Source: an uncultured Prevotellaceae bacterium
Lineage (GTDB): Bacteria > Bacteroidota > Bacteroidia > Bacteroidales > Muribaculaceae
Assembly: GCA_947254205.1 (NCBI GenBank)
Contig: CAMYCE010000009.1
Span: 1 to 34,226 of the forward strand
Direction: 5' to 3'
Length of the DNA stretch: 34,226 nt
Within the stretch, counting starts at the first letter, position 1. Every line of letters begins with the position of its first letter. Shown in pieces: positions 14,649 through 23,643 of the stretch. The notes beneath the pieces are model-generated. The model was not told the DNA's origin. It was given only the letters and a program-made list of their open reading frames with translations, and made no database searches. The position numbers were made by a program, and so were the translations under genes.

Positions 14649-15779
14649 ATGAAGTATAGCGTCATAGCGACAAGTCAAGATACACAGGCACGGGCCGGAT
14701 TAATCGAAACCGATCATGGCAAGATTGAAACTCCCATTTTCATGCCGGTGGGCACAGTGGGAGCTGTAAAAGCTGTGCACATGCCCGAACTCAAAGATGA
14801 TGTGAAGGCTCAAATCATTTTGGGCAACACCTATCATCTCTACTTACGTCCAGGCATGGACATTATAGAAAAAGCCGGAGGTTTGCACAAATTCAATGGT
14901 TGGGACCGTCCCATTTTGACCGATAGTGGAGGGTTTCAAGTGTTTTCGCTCTCGAGCAATCGCAAGTTGAAGGATGAGGGTGTCACCTTTCGCAGTCACA
15001 TCGATGGTTCCAAGCATTTGTTCACTCCCGAAAAAGTGGTTGATATTCAACGCTCAATTGGTAGCGACATCATGATGGCCCTTGATGAATGCCCGTCGGG
15101 AAAGTCCGATTATGATTATGCCGAAAAGTCGTTGCGGCTCACGCAGCGATGGCTCACACGAGGCTGGAAACATTTTCAAGAAACACAGCCACGTTATGGC
15201 CACTCGCAGGCATTCTTCCCCATTGTGCAAGGGTGTGTGTATCCCGATCTTCGTCGCGACAGTGCCAAGTTTGTGGCCGATTTGGGAGCCGAGGGCAATG
15301 CAATTGGAGGCTTGGCAGTGGGTGAGCCCACCGAGGTGATGTATGACATGATTGAGGTGGTCAATGAAATTCTCCCAGCCGACCGGCCTCGCTACTTGAT
15401 GGGAGTGGGCACTCCTGCCAATATTCTTGAAGCTATTGACCGGGGTGTCGACATGATGGATTGTGTGATGCCCACTCGCAATGGTCGCAACGGCATGTTG
15501 TTTACCCAACATGGCATCATGAACATGCGCAACAAGAAGTGGGCCGATGATTTCTCGCCCATTCAAGAAGATGGAGCATCGATTGTCGACCACATCTATT
15601 CAAAGGCCTATTTGCGCCACCTGTTTATTGCCCAAGAAATTTTGGCTATGCAAATTGCCAGCATTCATAATCTTGCGTTCTACTTGTGGCTCGTGGGCGA
15701 GGCACGCAAGCACATTGTTGCTGGTGATTTTAAAGTGTGGAAAACCGAGATGGTAGAACGTGTAACCCGTCGCTTGTAA
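14649..15779 (+). CDS. tgt: tRNA-guanine transglycosylase
   Basis: 376 residues, the family length. The active-site aspartates are Asp92 in ILTDSGGFQVFS and Asp271 in MDCVMPTRNGR. The enzyme swaps guanine 34 of Asn, Asp, His and Tyr tRNAs for preQ1 (or queuine in some anaerobes). The zinc site is altered: where most bacterial Tgt have CxCxxC before YSRAYLHHL, this protein has DGASIVDHIYSKAYLRHL, with none of the three cysteines, while His340 (SIHNLAFY) remains. I recall similar loss in other Bacteroidales Tgt proteins, so it is likely a lineage trait. It is followed after 8 bp by the LptG-like gene. Confidence 0.96.
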   Translation: MKYSVIATSQDTQARAGLIETDHGKIETPIFMPVGTVGAVKAVHMPELKDDVKAQIILGNTYHLYLRPGMDIIEKAGGLHKFNGWDRPILTDSGGFQVFSLSSNRKLKDEGVTFRSHIDGSKHLFTPEKVVDIQRSIGSDIMMALDECPSGKSDYDYAEKSLRLTQRWLTRGWKHFQETQPRYGHSQAFFPIVQGCVYPDLRRDSAKFVADLGAEGNAIGGLAVGEPTEVMYDMIEVVNEILPADRPRYLMGVGTPANILEAIDRGVDMMDCVMPTRNGRNGMLFTQHGIMNMRNKKWADDFSPIQEDGASIVDHIYSKAYLRHLFIAQEILAMQIASIHNLAFYLWLVGEARKHIVAGDFKVWKTEMVERVTRRL

Positions 15780-15787
15780 CAATTCTT

Positions 15788-16960
15788 GTGAAAATCTTCA
15801 ATCACACAGCATCGGCAAAGCCTCCTGTGCAAGGAGAGGGCAGTGAAGTTGAGCAAACGCCAGCAACAACTTCGCCTGCTAAAAAACGCCTTGTCAAGCG
15901 TTTTGATGCTTTTATTATCAAGCAATTTTTGGGCACATTCTTCTTTATCATCATTTTGCTATTGGCCATTGTCATCATGTTTGACATCAACGAGAAACTT
16001 GATGCAATGCTCAATGCTCCGCTTCAAGAAACTGTGTTTAAATATTTCTTGAATTTTCTGCCTTTTTTTGCCAATCAGTTTGCGCCACTTTTTGTGTTTA
16101 TCTCGGTTATCTTTTTCACATCAAAATTGGCCGACCATTGCGAAATCACTGCTATTCTTTCAAGTGGCATCAGCTTTAAGCGTCTCACGGTGCCCTATCT
16201 CGTGTCGGCATCGCTGATTGCCATGGGCACGTTGATATTGGCTCTCTACATTATTCCTCCTGCTAATGTGAAGCGCATTGAATATACCAACAAGTGGGTG
16301 AAAAACTGGCGTGTTGATTATGGCGACAACATTCAGCTGCAATTGCGCCCGGGCGTGATGATGCACATGGCACGTTTCGACAACATCACGCGCCAAGGCT
16401 CGCGCATCTCAATTGAGAAGTTCAAGGACAACCAACTAATTTCACGTCTCACGGCCGATGATGTGACCTATGACACATTGGGGCGTTGGCATCTTAGCAA
16501 CTATGAAGTGCGACAGTTTTCGGGCATTAAAGAAACTATGACCAAAGGCTCTTATATCGACACGATGCTCAACATCACGCCCAAAGATTTTTTGATTTCG
16601 AGCAACGACCAGCAAGAGCTCACTTCTCCCGAATTGAAAAAATATATCGACAATCAAAAGAGTAGAGGAGTTGCCAACATTCAAGAATTTGAAATTGAAT
16701 ATGAAAAACGCTATGCAATGACGGCAGCAGCGTTTATTCTCACCTTCATTGGTCTGTCACTATCTTCTCGCAAGGTGAGAGGAGGCATGGGGGTGAACAT
16801 TGGCATTGGTCTTGTGTTGAGTTTCTCTTATATTCTATTCATGACTGTCACCCAAACCTTTGCAGTGAGTGGCTACACCTCGCCACGCATTGCCATGTGG
16901 ATTCCCAACCTGCTTTACAGCGTTATTGCTTTTTTCCTTTATCGCAAAGCCTTGCGATAA
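15788..16960 (+). CDS. LptF/LptG (YjgP/YjgQ) family permease
   Basis: 390 residues from the GTG at 15788, 8 bp after the tgt stop; the next ATG would remove the first membrane helix. The protein has a Pro/Thr-rich N-terminal tail, then FDAFIIKQFLGTFFFIIILL (first helix), NQFAPLFVFISVIFFTSKLADH, a large periplasmic domain (about 130-285), and three C-terminal helices ending YSVIAFFLYRKALR. The family forms the membrane part of the LPS export machine with LptB2. Bacteroidales often encode only YjgP/YjgQ proteins of this type. Tight spacing implies co-transcription with tgt. Confidence 0.92.
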   Translation: MKIFNHTASAKPPVQGEGSEVEQTPATTSPAKKRLVKRFDAFIIKQFLGTFFFIIILLLAIVIMFDINEKLDAMLNAPLQETVFKYFLNFLPFFANQFAPLFVFISVIFFTSKLADHCEITAILSSGISFKRLTVPYLVSASLIAMGTLILALYIIPPANVKRIEYTNKWVKNWRVDYGDNIQLQLRPGVMMHMARFDNITRQGSRISIEKFKDNQLISRLTADDVTYDTLGRWHLSNYEVRQFSGIKETMTKGSYIDTMLNITPKDFLISSNDQQELTSPELKKYIDNQKSRGVANIQEFEIEYEKRYAMTAAAFILTFIGLSLSSRKVRGGMGVNIGIGLVLSFSYILFMTVTQTFAVSGYTSPRIAMWIPNLLYSVIAFFLYRKALR

Positions 16961-17002
16961 AGGTGCAGTAATAGAAAATTCAACTTTTTAGCATAACAAA
17001 AC

Positions 17003-17040
17003 CAAACGCTTGAGCCACACTTCGATGACTCAAGCGTTTG
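17003..17040. terminator. Bidirectional terminator
   Basis: CAAACGCTTGAG (17003-17014) pairs with CTCAAGCGTTTG (17029-17040), 12 bp with a 14-nt loop, between the convergent lptG-like and DUF3332 genes. Confidence 0.75.
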
Positions 17041-17073
17041 ATATTCTTGTGCTTCAAAAGAAGCCATAATTCA

Positions 17074-17625
17074 CTACTTCATAGCATATTGGGGTTGCTC
17101 TTGAGCAATAGTGGCTTGATAGGCCCACACACCTTGTTGACTTGTCTCATAGGTTTGGAAATCACCACTTGGTGTAATCATCTTCACATGATTGTTGTCG
17201 ACAAATTGCATGAACTTATATTCTTTGCCATTTTCTTGAATCGACCACGACTTGTCAACCTCATTGAAATTAAAGCGAGTCACGCTCTTGTCGCTCAGGT
17301 TGGTGATGGTGTAACCCGATTTGTCTTGTGCTACCAAATATTTGGCATCTTTGCCATCAATCACTTGAGTTGATGCTTGCACGGGATTTTCTCCCGACCA
17401 AAATTCAATGCTGTTGAGCACCAGCAAGTCGGCAAGACCGGTTAATTCATAGACGGGAAGAATCCAAAATGCGGCAAACACGAGTTCGTTGAGAAACTTG
17501 TCGCCAACTTGACGATTCCAGCCCAACACTTTGTTGGTGAGGGCAAAACTACCAATGCATGACGACAAGGTAATCGACGATGCCAATGTAATGGCAATAG
17601 CTGCTGTTAAATGTAACTTTTTCAT
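17074..17625 (-). CDS. DUF3332-type lipoprotein
   Basis: 183 residues. The signal sequence ends in TLSSC (Cys23), a lipobox, followed by IGSFALTNKVLGWNRQVGDK and the hydrophobic stretch LVFAAFWILPVYELTGLADL, both typical of DUF3332 proteins. The C-terminal half is beta-rich (YTITNLSDKSVTRFNFNEVD). Function is unknown in the literature I know. It is the last gene of the cdsA-purM-mltF run, 26 bp after mltF. Confidence 0.87.
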   Translation of the reverse strand: MKKLHLTAAIAITLASSITLSSCIGSFALTNKVLGWNRQVGDKFLNELVFAAFWILPVYELTGLADLLVLNSIEFWSGENPVQASTQVIDGKDAKYLVAQDKSGYTITNLSDKSVTRFNFNEVDKSWSIQENGKEYKFMQFVDNNHVKMITPSGDFQTYETSQQGVWAYQATIAQEQPQYAMK

Positions 17626-17651
17626 AATGTTCTCGTTTTAATTTAAACTTG

Positions 17652-19037
17652 TTATCTATATTTATAACGCTGATGTCGCTCGGTAACCATGCGCACATAG
17701 TTCAAAGTCTCTGTGCTTCTAAAGTAGCCATATCGACACACGGGGTCGTTATAGTATTTTTCACTTGTTTTCCACTTCAGGCATTCTTCAACATTGCCAT
17801 ACCACTCTTGCGGATTTTTGTCATATTTCTCGGCAAGTTTTATGGCATCGACAATGTGGGCACGTCCTGCATTATAGCTTGCCAGCACAAACTTCATGCG
17901 CTCTTCTTTGTTGGGCACATATTTTCTGAAATAGGAATCCAGCACATTGAGTTCTTTCACTGCAGCTTTCACACTCGTTTCGGGGTCATATAGGCTGTTG
18001 GGGTCGATGCCATAGCCCCGCGCTGTGCCGGGCATGATTTGCATGAGTCCACGAGCACCGGCCCATGAAACGTCGTTGGGATTAAAGTCCGATTCGGTTT
18101 TTGCTATTGCTGCCAGCAAAGTCCAGTCATAGGGCGACATGGGTGCATAGCTCTTGAATAAGCTGTCAAAAGCCGAGATGTCGCCTTCGTGCTTTTGATA
18201 TTTGGTGTTGTCATAGTTTCCTCGTTGCGATTTGGCACGCTTGTCTTGCTCAAAGTAGCGATTGGAGAGGTCTTCGCTATAGAGCAAGGTGCGTTGGCTT
18301 GTGCTCCAAGCGTCAATGCTATCGGCAAGCCAGTCGTCGTTGGAGTGCACTGCCCACGACGAGCGTTGTGGAAAGCTCACATCAAGGCTAATGTCGATGT
18401 TGTGGTAATAGGTCTTATTGATTTTTGCCATGTCGCTATCCACAATGGTCAAGGGTATTTTCCCGTTGCTCACTTGCTCAACAAGGTCTTCGATATTGAG
18501 CGTGTCGCTCTCAATGGCGTGAATGTTGATGCCTCCGCCAATCTCGCTATTGAGATTGTGCAGGCGTGACTCATATTTTGAATCTTTTTCAACATATATG
18601 TCTTTGCCCACAAGCTGAGTCACATTGTTGAGTAACCGCTTGCCTTTGGGTTGCACAAGCACTTGATAGGTAGTGTTGGTTTCACCACAGTGCAACACTT
18701 TCTCGTTAAACTCTGCTGTTACCGGTATTTCATAGGCAAGAATATCGACTTGGCGTTTTTCGATGAGTTGCAGCAGCGATTGCATGTTTTGTGCAACGTG
18801 AAATTGCAACACCACCTTTTTGTCGGTAGCAAAGTCACAAATGCGCTCATAGTCATAGCCCAACGTGTCGCCTCGATAAATGAAGAAACTTGTTGGGCTA
18901 TAGAGTGTGCCCACCTTGAGCGTGTCGGGTAGGGAGTGTTGAGTTTCAGCAACTTGTGAGCCACCAGCACATGAGCCACCAGCCATGGTGCATATCCATA
19001 GAGAGCCTATGATGTATGTCAATAGCCATTTGCTCAT
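17652..19037 (-). CDS. MltF-like membrane-bound lytic murein transglycosylase
   Basis: 461 residues. The signal sequence leads to Cys23 (AGGSC, a loose lipobox). Residues 38-265 form a solute-binding (SBP_bac_3) domain (LKVGTLYSPTSFF, VDILAYEIPVT). Residues 295-455 form an SLT domain, with catalytic Glu315 in IAKTESDFNP, then GARGLMQIMPGTARGYGI and ASYNAGRAHIVDAI. This two-domain order is that of MltF. It cleaves peptidoglycan glycan strands with 1,6-anhydro product. It lies 44 bp downstream of purM. Confidence 0.94.
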   Translation of the reverse strand: MSKWLLTYIIGSLWICTMAGGSCAGGSQVAETQHSLPDTLKVGTLYSPTSFFIYRGDTLGYDYERICDFATDKKVVLQFHVAQNMQSLLQLIEKRQVDILAYEIPVTAEFNEKVLHCGETNTTYQVLVQPKGKRLLNNVTQLVGKDIYVEKDSKYESRLHNLNSEIGGGINIHAIESDTLNIEDLVEQVSNGKIPLTIVDSDMAKINKTYYHNIDISLDVSFPQRSSWAVHSNDDWLADSIDAWSTSQRTLLYSEDLSNRYFEQDKRAKSQRGNYDNTKYQKHEGDISAFDSLFKSYAPMSPYDWTLLAAIAKTESDFNPNDVSWAGARGLMQIMPGTARGYGIDPNSLYDPETSVKAAVKELNVLDSYFRKYVPNKEERMKFVLASYNAGRAHIVDAIKLAEKYDKNPQEWYGNVEECLKWKTSEKYYNDPVCRYGYFRSTETLNYVRMVTERHQRYKYR

Positions 19038-19081
19038 GACGGTTGCTGTTTTTGGTTTGAGGTGACAAGTAGGGAGTAGTG

Positions 19082-20248
19082 CTAATATTCAAAGTGGCCA
19101 GCCTCACTCTCAATAGTGAGCCGGTTGCTTGGAGCATCTTCTACATGTCCTATGATTTTAGCATCGATATTAAATTCTCGTGCAATGTCGATCACGGCTT
19201 GAGCTTCTTGTGGTGAAACATAGATCTCCATGCGATGGCCCATGTTAAACACTTTGTACATTTCTTTCCAGTCGGTGCCCGATTGCTCCTTGATGAGTTT
19301 GAACAGGGGAGGAATGGCAAAGAGATTGTTTTTAATCACGTGCTTGTTGTTGACAAAGTGCATCACCTTGGTTTGTGCTCCGCCAGTGCAATGCACCATG
19401 CCATGCACTTGAGGGCGCATCACATCGAGCATGCGTTTAATCACTGGCGCATAGGTGCGAGTGGGCGAGAGCACAAGTTTCCCTGCGTTCACAGTCACGC
19501 CTTCCACAGCATCGTCGAGCCTTTTGTTGCCCGAGTAGACGAGTTCTTGAGGCACTGCATGATCATAGCTTTCGGGATATTTTTCGGCCAAATATTTGGC
19601 AAACACGTCGTGGCGTGCCGAGGTGAGGCCGTTGCTTCCCATGCCTCCATTATATTGTTGCTCATAGGTGGCTTGTCCCGACGAGGCAAGCCCTACAACC
19701 ACATCGCCCCCTTGAATGCTGGCATTGTCGATCACTTGGTCGCGACGCATGCGGCAAGTGACAGTGCTATCTACAATGATAGTGCGCACGAGGTCGCCCA
19801 CATCAGCAGTTTCTCCACCTGTTGAGATGATATTCACCCCCATTTCATTAAGTTCGTCGAGAAACTCTTGTGTGCCATTGATGATGGCCGAAATCACTTC
19901 GCCCGGAATGAGATTTTTGTTGCGTCCAATGGTCGATGAGAGCAAAATATTGTGAGTCGCTCCCACACACAACAAGTCGTCGATGTTCATGACCACAGCA
20001 TCTTGTGCAACCCCTTTCCACACACTCAAGTCGCCAGTTTCTTTCCAGTAGATATAGGCAAGCGACGATTTTGTGCCAGCTCCATCGGCATGCATGATGT
20101 TGCAATAGGCAGGGTCGCCTCCCAACAGGTCGGGAATGATTTTGCAAAAAGCCATGGGATAGATGCCTTTGTCGATTTTCTTAATCGCATTGTGCACATC
20201 TTCTTTCGATGCCGAAACTCCTCTCAGGTCGTAGCGTTGATTAGTCAT
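19082..20248 (-). CDS. purM: Phosphoribosylformylglycinamidine cyclo-ligase (AIR synthase)
   Basis: 388 residues, the longer form common in Bacteroidales. Visible blocks are LGGDPAYCNIMHADGAGTKS, DAVVMNIDDLLCVGA, NIISTGGETADVGDLVRT and VHGMVHCTGGAQTKVMHF, the PurM/PurS-like ATP-grasp-unrelated fold. It closes the imidazole ring to make AIR in purine synthesis. It follows cdsA after 18 bp, a pairing without an obvious metabolic link. Confidence 0.94.
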   Translation of the reverse strand: MTNQRYDLRGVSASKEDVHNAIKKIDKGIYPMAFCKIIPDLLGGDPAYCNIMHADGAGTKSSLAYIYWKETGDLSVWKGVAQDAVVMNIDDLLCVGATHNILLSSTIGRNKNLIPGEVISAIINGTQEFLDELNEMGVNIISTGGETADVGDLVRTIIVDSTVTCRMRRDQVIDNASIQGGDVVVGLASSGQATYEQQYNGGMGSNGLTSARHDVFAKYLAEKYPESYDHAVPQELVYSGNKRLDDAVEGVTVNAGKLVLSPTRTYAPVIKRMLDVMRPQVHGMVHCTGGAQTKVMHFVNNKHVIKNNLFAIPPLFKLIKEQSGTDWKEMYKVFNMGHRMEIYVSPQEAQAVIDIAREFNIDAKIIGHVEDAPSNRLTIESEAGHFEY

Positions 20249-20266
20249 TGTAGTGTTGATGATATT

Positions 20267-21109
20267 TTAAAGATATGTTTTCAAGATGATAAAGTAGATG
20301 AGTGCCGCAGGGCAGGCAAGTAGCAGGCTGTCGATGCGGTCGAGCAATCCTCCATGACCGGGAATGAGGTTGCTGGCATCTTTAACTTCCACAGTGCGCT
20401 TGAGCAACGACTCAGCAAGGTCGCCAAGGGTGCCAAACACCGAAACAATCACAGCAAGCACTCCCCAAGCCCACAACTCGGTGGGGCCATGAAACAGGTT
20501 GTTGCAGTAGTGCCCAAGGGCAAGTGCCACAGCCACGCTGGTGGCCAAGCCTCCCCAAAAACCCTCCCATGACTTGTTGGGCGAGATGCGCTCAAAGAGC
20601 TTGCGACGCCCCAATGTGCTGCCAAACACATAGGCACCCGAATCGTTGACCCATAGCAAAATAAAAACCACGAGTAGCATCATGGGGTGGGCTGTTGCAC
20701 AAATCGAGCTCATGAGTCCCAAGGGCAATGCAACATAGGCAATGCCCATAAAGGAGCGTTGAAGGCTGTGCAGGGCATTCACCATGGGCATATAGAGTTG
20801 AAAAACTATTCGGACAACAAGATAAAGCAAGATGGGCAACATCCACAAAGTTCGCGACTCGTTGCCACTATACATTAAAAAAATGGCAATAAATGTGCCC
20901 AAACCACCCATCATGTCGATGAGTGACAGCAGGGGAGCATTTACATCGCCTTCGAGCGACATGTGATTGATTTCCCACATGGCAATGAGGGTGAAAACGC
21001 CAAAAATCACAAGAAAAGGTACTGGCGAACTGGTGATTGTGATGATGGCAATGACAATGAGGGCAACATATAGGCTACCCGACAAGATGCGCTTGATTAG
21101 TTCTTTCAC
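20267..21109 (-). CDS. cdsA: Phosphatidate cytidylyltransferase
   Basis: 280 residues with about eight membrane helices. The CDS signature is complete near the C-terminus: SLLKRTVEVKDASNLIPGHG followed by GLLDRIDSLL. It makes CDP-diacylglycerol from phosphatidate and CTP, the branch point for phospholipids. It is first in the cdsA-purM-mltF-DUF3332 run and divergent from a small gene. Confidence 0.95.
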   Translation of the reverse strand: MKELIKRILSGSLYVALIVIAIITITSSPVPFLVIFGVFTLIAMWEINHMSLEGDVNAPLLSLIDMMGGLGTFIAIFLMYSGNESRTLWMLPILLYLVVRIVFQLYMPMVNALHSLQRSFMGIAYVALPLGLMSSICATAHPMMLLVVFILLWVNDSGAYVFGSTLGRRKLFERISPNKSWEGFWGGLATSVAVALALGHYCNNLFHGPTELWAWGVLAVIVSVFGTLGDLAESLLKRTVEVKDASNLIPGHGGLLDRIDSLLLACPAALIYFIILKTYL

Positions 21110-21131
21110 TCTTTTTGTTTTTTATTTCACA

Positions 21132-21161
21132 CAAAATTACTTTTTTTCTTTGAAGTATCAA
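21132..21161 (-). promoter_or_regulatory. cdsA operon promoter
   Basis: On the minus strand TTG (21161-21159), 19 bp, TAATTTTG (21139-21132). The leader is about 15 nt. Confidence 0.65.
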
Positions 21162-21238
21162 AATATCGACTTCTATTCACATAATAATAGGAGCAATCTT
21201 TGCGTTATTCTTGTGTAATCAATTAATAAAAGTTGCCT

Positions 21239-21400
21239 ATGCCAAAAAGTAATACTCAGTTTAAAAATGAATCGGGACATGCGCAGGCTTCAACATTGTC
21301 GCCCAAAGAATCGACAATCAGTTTAATCAAACAATTTGCCCGCATCTACTCTTGTGAGCGCTTGTTGCAACCTGGCCTTAGAAATTTTATTCCCAATTAG
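21239..21400 (+). CDS. Small 53-residue protein, conserved-looking in Bacteroidales
   Basis: A 53-codon frame, ATG 21239 to TAG 21398-21400: it starts MPKSNTQFKNESGHAQ and ends ISLIKQFARIYSCERLLQPG followed by LRNFIPN. The pattern of a disordered Ser/Thr-rich start, then FxxQFARxY, a proline-glycine turn and a terminal asparagine matches small Bacteroidetes proteins I have seen annotated as hypothetical. It has an AATCTTTG box at 21195-21202, one base off consensus, and a strong terminator 64 bp downstream, so it looks like a complete transcription unit. The function is unknown; the single predicted helix could bind a partner. Confidence 0.7.
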   Translation: MPKSNTQFKNESGHAQASTLSPKESTISLIKQFARIYSCERLLQPGLRNFIPN

Positions 21401-21463
21401 CATTAACATGCTGTGTGGCATTGCTTGTGAGTAAATTGCATTGCCAAAGTAAAAAAAAAGTAA

Positions 21464-21513
21464 AGGTGGAGCTTGATCGACTTTCTCTTGCGAGAAATCT
21501 CAAAGCTCCACCT
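21464..21513. terminator. Bidirectional terminator
   Basis: AGGTGGAGCTT (21464-21474) pairs with AAGCTCCACCT (21503-21513), with an inner TTCTC/GAGAA stem. CTTTATTT follows on the plus strand and a T-rich tract on the minus strand. Confidence 0.85.
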
Positions 21514-21540
21514 CTTTATTTACGATTGTGACAGGCTTGA

Positions 21541-22425
21541 TTAGTCGCCAAGAAGGCGATCAAGCACATTGCCCACAAGGTCATTCATTGCCGTCTTGTA
21601 GTTGGGGTTCACGCTTGTAGCCACACGATTGGCTATAATTGAGCAAATGGTGATGGCTCGGTGCCCCATGAGCTTGGCAAGGCCTTGCAGTGCCGAACTC
21701 TCCATTTCATAGTTGGTGATGTGTCCGCCGGCATATTCAAATTGCTCAATGCGGTGATTGAGCTCGGGCTCGGCAAGTGTTAGTCTCACTTCACGGCCTT
21801 GTGGGCCATAGAAGCCAATGGCCGAGATGGTGTAGCCACGCACCATGTCGTCGCGTCCCAGTTTTTCTACCAAATAGGGGTCGGCCTCAACAACATAAGG
21901 CTTGGCAAAGAGGGGATTCCAATCGACAAACTTGCAGAATTCACGCTCAAATTCAAGGTCACACACCTCGTTGCGCCCTGCATAGTAGTTGAGCACACCA
22001 TCAAAGCCCAGTGCCTTGGCAGCAATCACAGGGGTGCCAACAGGCACATAGGGTTGAAGTCCGCCCGAAGTGCCAATTCTCACAATGTTTAGGGTGCGAT
22101 GTTGCTCTTTTTCCATGCGAGTTTCAAAGTCAACGTTGGCAAGGGCATCGAGTTCGGTCATCACAATGTCGATGTTGTCGGTGCCAATGCCATGCGACAA
22201 CGCCATCACGGGTTTTCCTTTATAGGTACCGGTAATGGTGTGAAACTCACGACTTTGTGTTTCAAAGTCTTGGGTGTCGAAATAGGAAGCAATCATGTCA
22301 ACACGACCGGGGTCGCCACACACGATAATATTATCTTTCAAATTTTCGGGTTTCAAGTGAAGGTGAAAAATCGAGCCGTCACTGTTGATGATTAATTCTG
22401 AATCAGGAATTCTTTTTGTTGACAT
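21541..22425 (-). CDS. Nucleoside phosphorylase (uridine phosphorylase-like)
   Basis: 294 residues. Phosphate-binding and core motifs are IVCGDPGRVDMIASYF, ALSHGIGTDNIDIVMTEL, IVRIGTSGGLQPYVPVGTPV and YEMESSALQGLAKLMGHRAI. This pattern fits the NP-I family, uridine phosphorylase branch, which splits uridine to uracil and ribose-1-phosphate for salvage; specificity within NP-I cannot be proved by reading. It is monocistronic, with its own promoter and a terminator. Confidence 0.92.
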   Translation of the reverse strand: MSTKRIPDSELIINSDGSIFHLHLKPENLKDNIIVCGDPGRVDMIASYFDTQDFETQSREFHTITGTYKGKPVMALSHGIGTDNIDIVMTELDALANVDFETRMEKEQHRTLNIVRIGTSGGLQPYVPVGTPVIAAKALGFDGVLNYYAGRNEVCDLEFEREFCKFVDWNPLFAKPYVVEADPYLVEKLGRDDMVRGYTISAIGFYGPQGREVRLTLAEPELNHRIEQFEYAGGHITNYEMESSALQGLAKLMGHRAITICSIIANRVATSVNPNYKTAMNDLVGNVLDRLLGD

Positions 22426-22482
22426 TTTGTTTTTATTTAATGTTATTTTATTTTATTTTCTATCGTTATATATTCTCAAAAG

Positions 22483-22513
22483 CAAATATAGTAAAAAAAA
22501 TAGATTATACCAA
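22483..22513 (-). promoter_or_regulatory. Promoter of the nucleoside phosphorylase gene
   Basis: On the minus strand TTG (22513-22511), 20 bp, TATATTTG (22490-22483). The leader is about 50 nt. Confidence 0.7.
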
Positions 22514-22530
22514 GTTTTTTTTATTGCCAT

Positions 22531-23643
22531 TCATGCCATGCAGTAGCGACAGCCCGGCAGGGTGAGAATGATGCCTCGGCAGTCAAGCTCAACAAGGGTG
22601 CTCATCACCTTATACACGGGAAGCCCCGTTTTTTCGGTGAGCATGTTGATGTGAATATCACCATGTTCTTTTATATATTTCACAACGATTTCTTCCTCTT
22701 GGCTGAGTTGCGGAAACAGCTCCAACTCGGTGGGCTTGCGTTTTTTCTTGTTGCTATCCCATCTCATGGCTTCGATTAAGTCGCTTGCACTGCCAATGAG
22801 CATTGCTTGATTGCTTTTAATGAGATGGTTGCACCCTCTTGAATATTCATCGCCCGTGCGACCTGGAAGTGCAAAAACGTCGCGATTGTAGCTTTGAGCA
22901 ATGTTGGCAGTGATGAGTGCTCCGCCTTTTTGAGCCGATTCAATCACAACGGTGCAATCGCTCATGGCTGCAATAATGCGATTGCGAGCCACAAAGTTGC
23001 CCTTGTGAATCTCGTCTTGCGATGTGTAGTCGCTCACGATGCAACCGCCATGGGTCACAATGTGGTTGGCATCGTTGCGATGGTCGGCAGGGTATATTTT
23101 GTTGAGTCCACAAGCTTGCACAGCAATGGTGGGGACGCTGTGTTGTATCGAAGCCCGATGAGCGTTGATGTCGGTGCCATAGGCAAGACCGCTCACCGTG
23201 ACAATGTCGGGGATTTCTTGAGCCAAATCTTCCACCAGTTGGTTGCAAAAGTGTTGCCCATATTGTGTTGCCTTGCGTGTGCCCACAATGCTCACCATGT
23301 GCCCTGCATTGAAATTGCACTGGCCCACACTATAGAGCAAAATAGGGGCATCGGGGGCTTGCAACATGCGTTGCGGATAGGTGTCGGCTGTGAAATAATG
23401 TAGCCCAATGTCGTTTTTTTCAATAAAATCAAGTTCGCGCTGGGCTTTGAGCAAGCATTGGTTGCGATAGGCTTTATTGGTGATTTTGCTTCGGCTTCGA
23501 GTTATTTCTTTGAGTGTTTTTTCACTCATATCAAAGAATTCTTTTTCTTTGCCCATGATGGCAAGTATTTTTTGAGCCAAATCAACTCCCATGCCTCTCA
23601 CCGAGGCAAATGCAATGCGATAGATGAGTTCTTCTCGATTCAT
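22531..23643 (-). CDS. dprA: DNA processing protein DprA
   Basis: 370 residues. An N-terminal helical region is followed by the Rossmann fold: VSIVGTRKATQYG, VTVSGLAYGTDINAHRASI, VQACGLNKIYPADHRN, GNFVARNRIIAAMSDCTVVI and GGALITANIAQSYNRDVFAL. A C-terminal winged-helix of about 60 residues ends the protein. DprA loads RecA on incoming single-stranded DNA in transformation. Its ATG overlaps the stop of the thioesterase gene by 4 bp, implying translational coupling. Confidence 0.95.
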   Translation of the reverse strand: MNREELIYRIAFASVRGMGVDLAQKILAIMGKEKEFFDMSEKTLKEITRSRSKITNKAYRNQCLLKAQRELDFIEKNDIGLHYFTADTYPQRMLQAPDAPILLYSVGQCNFNAGHMVSIVGTRKATQYGQHFCNQLVEDLAQEIPDIVTVSGLAYGTDINAHRASIQHSVPTIAVQACGLNKIYPADHRNDANHIVTHGGCIVSDYTSQDEIHKGNFVARNRIIAAMSDCTVVIESAQKGGALITANIAQSYNRDVFALPGRTGDEYSRGCNHLIKSNQAMLIGSASDLIEAMRWDSNKKKRKPTELELFPQLSQEEEIVVKYIKEHGDIHINMLTEKTGLPVYKVMSTLVELDCRGIILTLPGCRYCMA

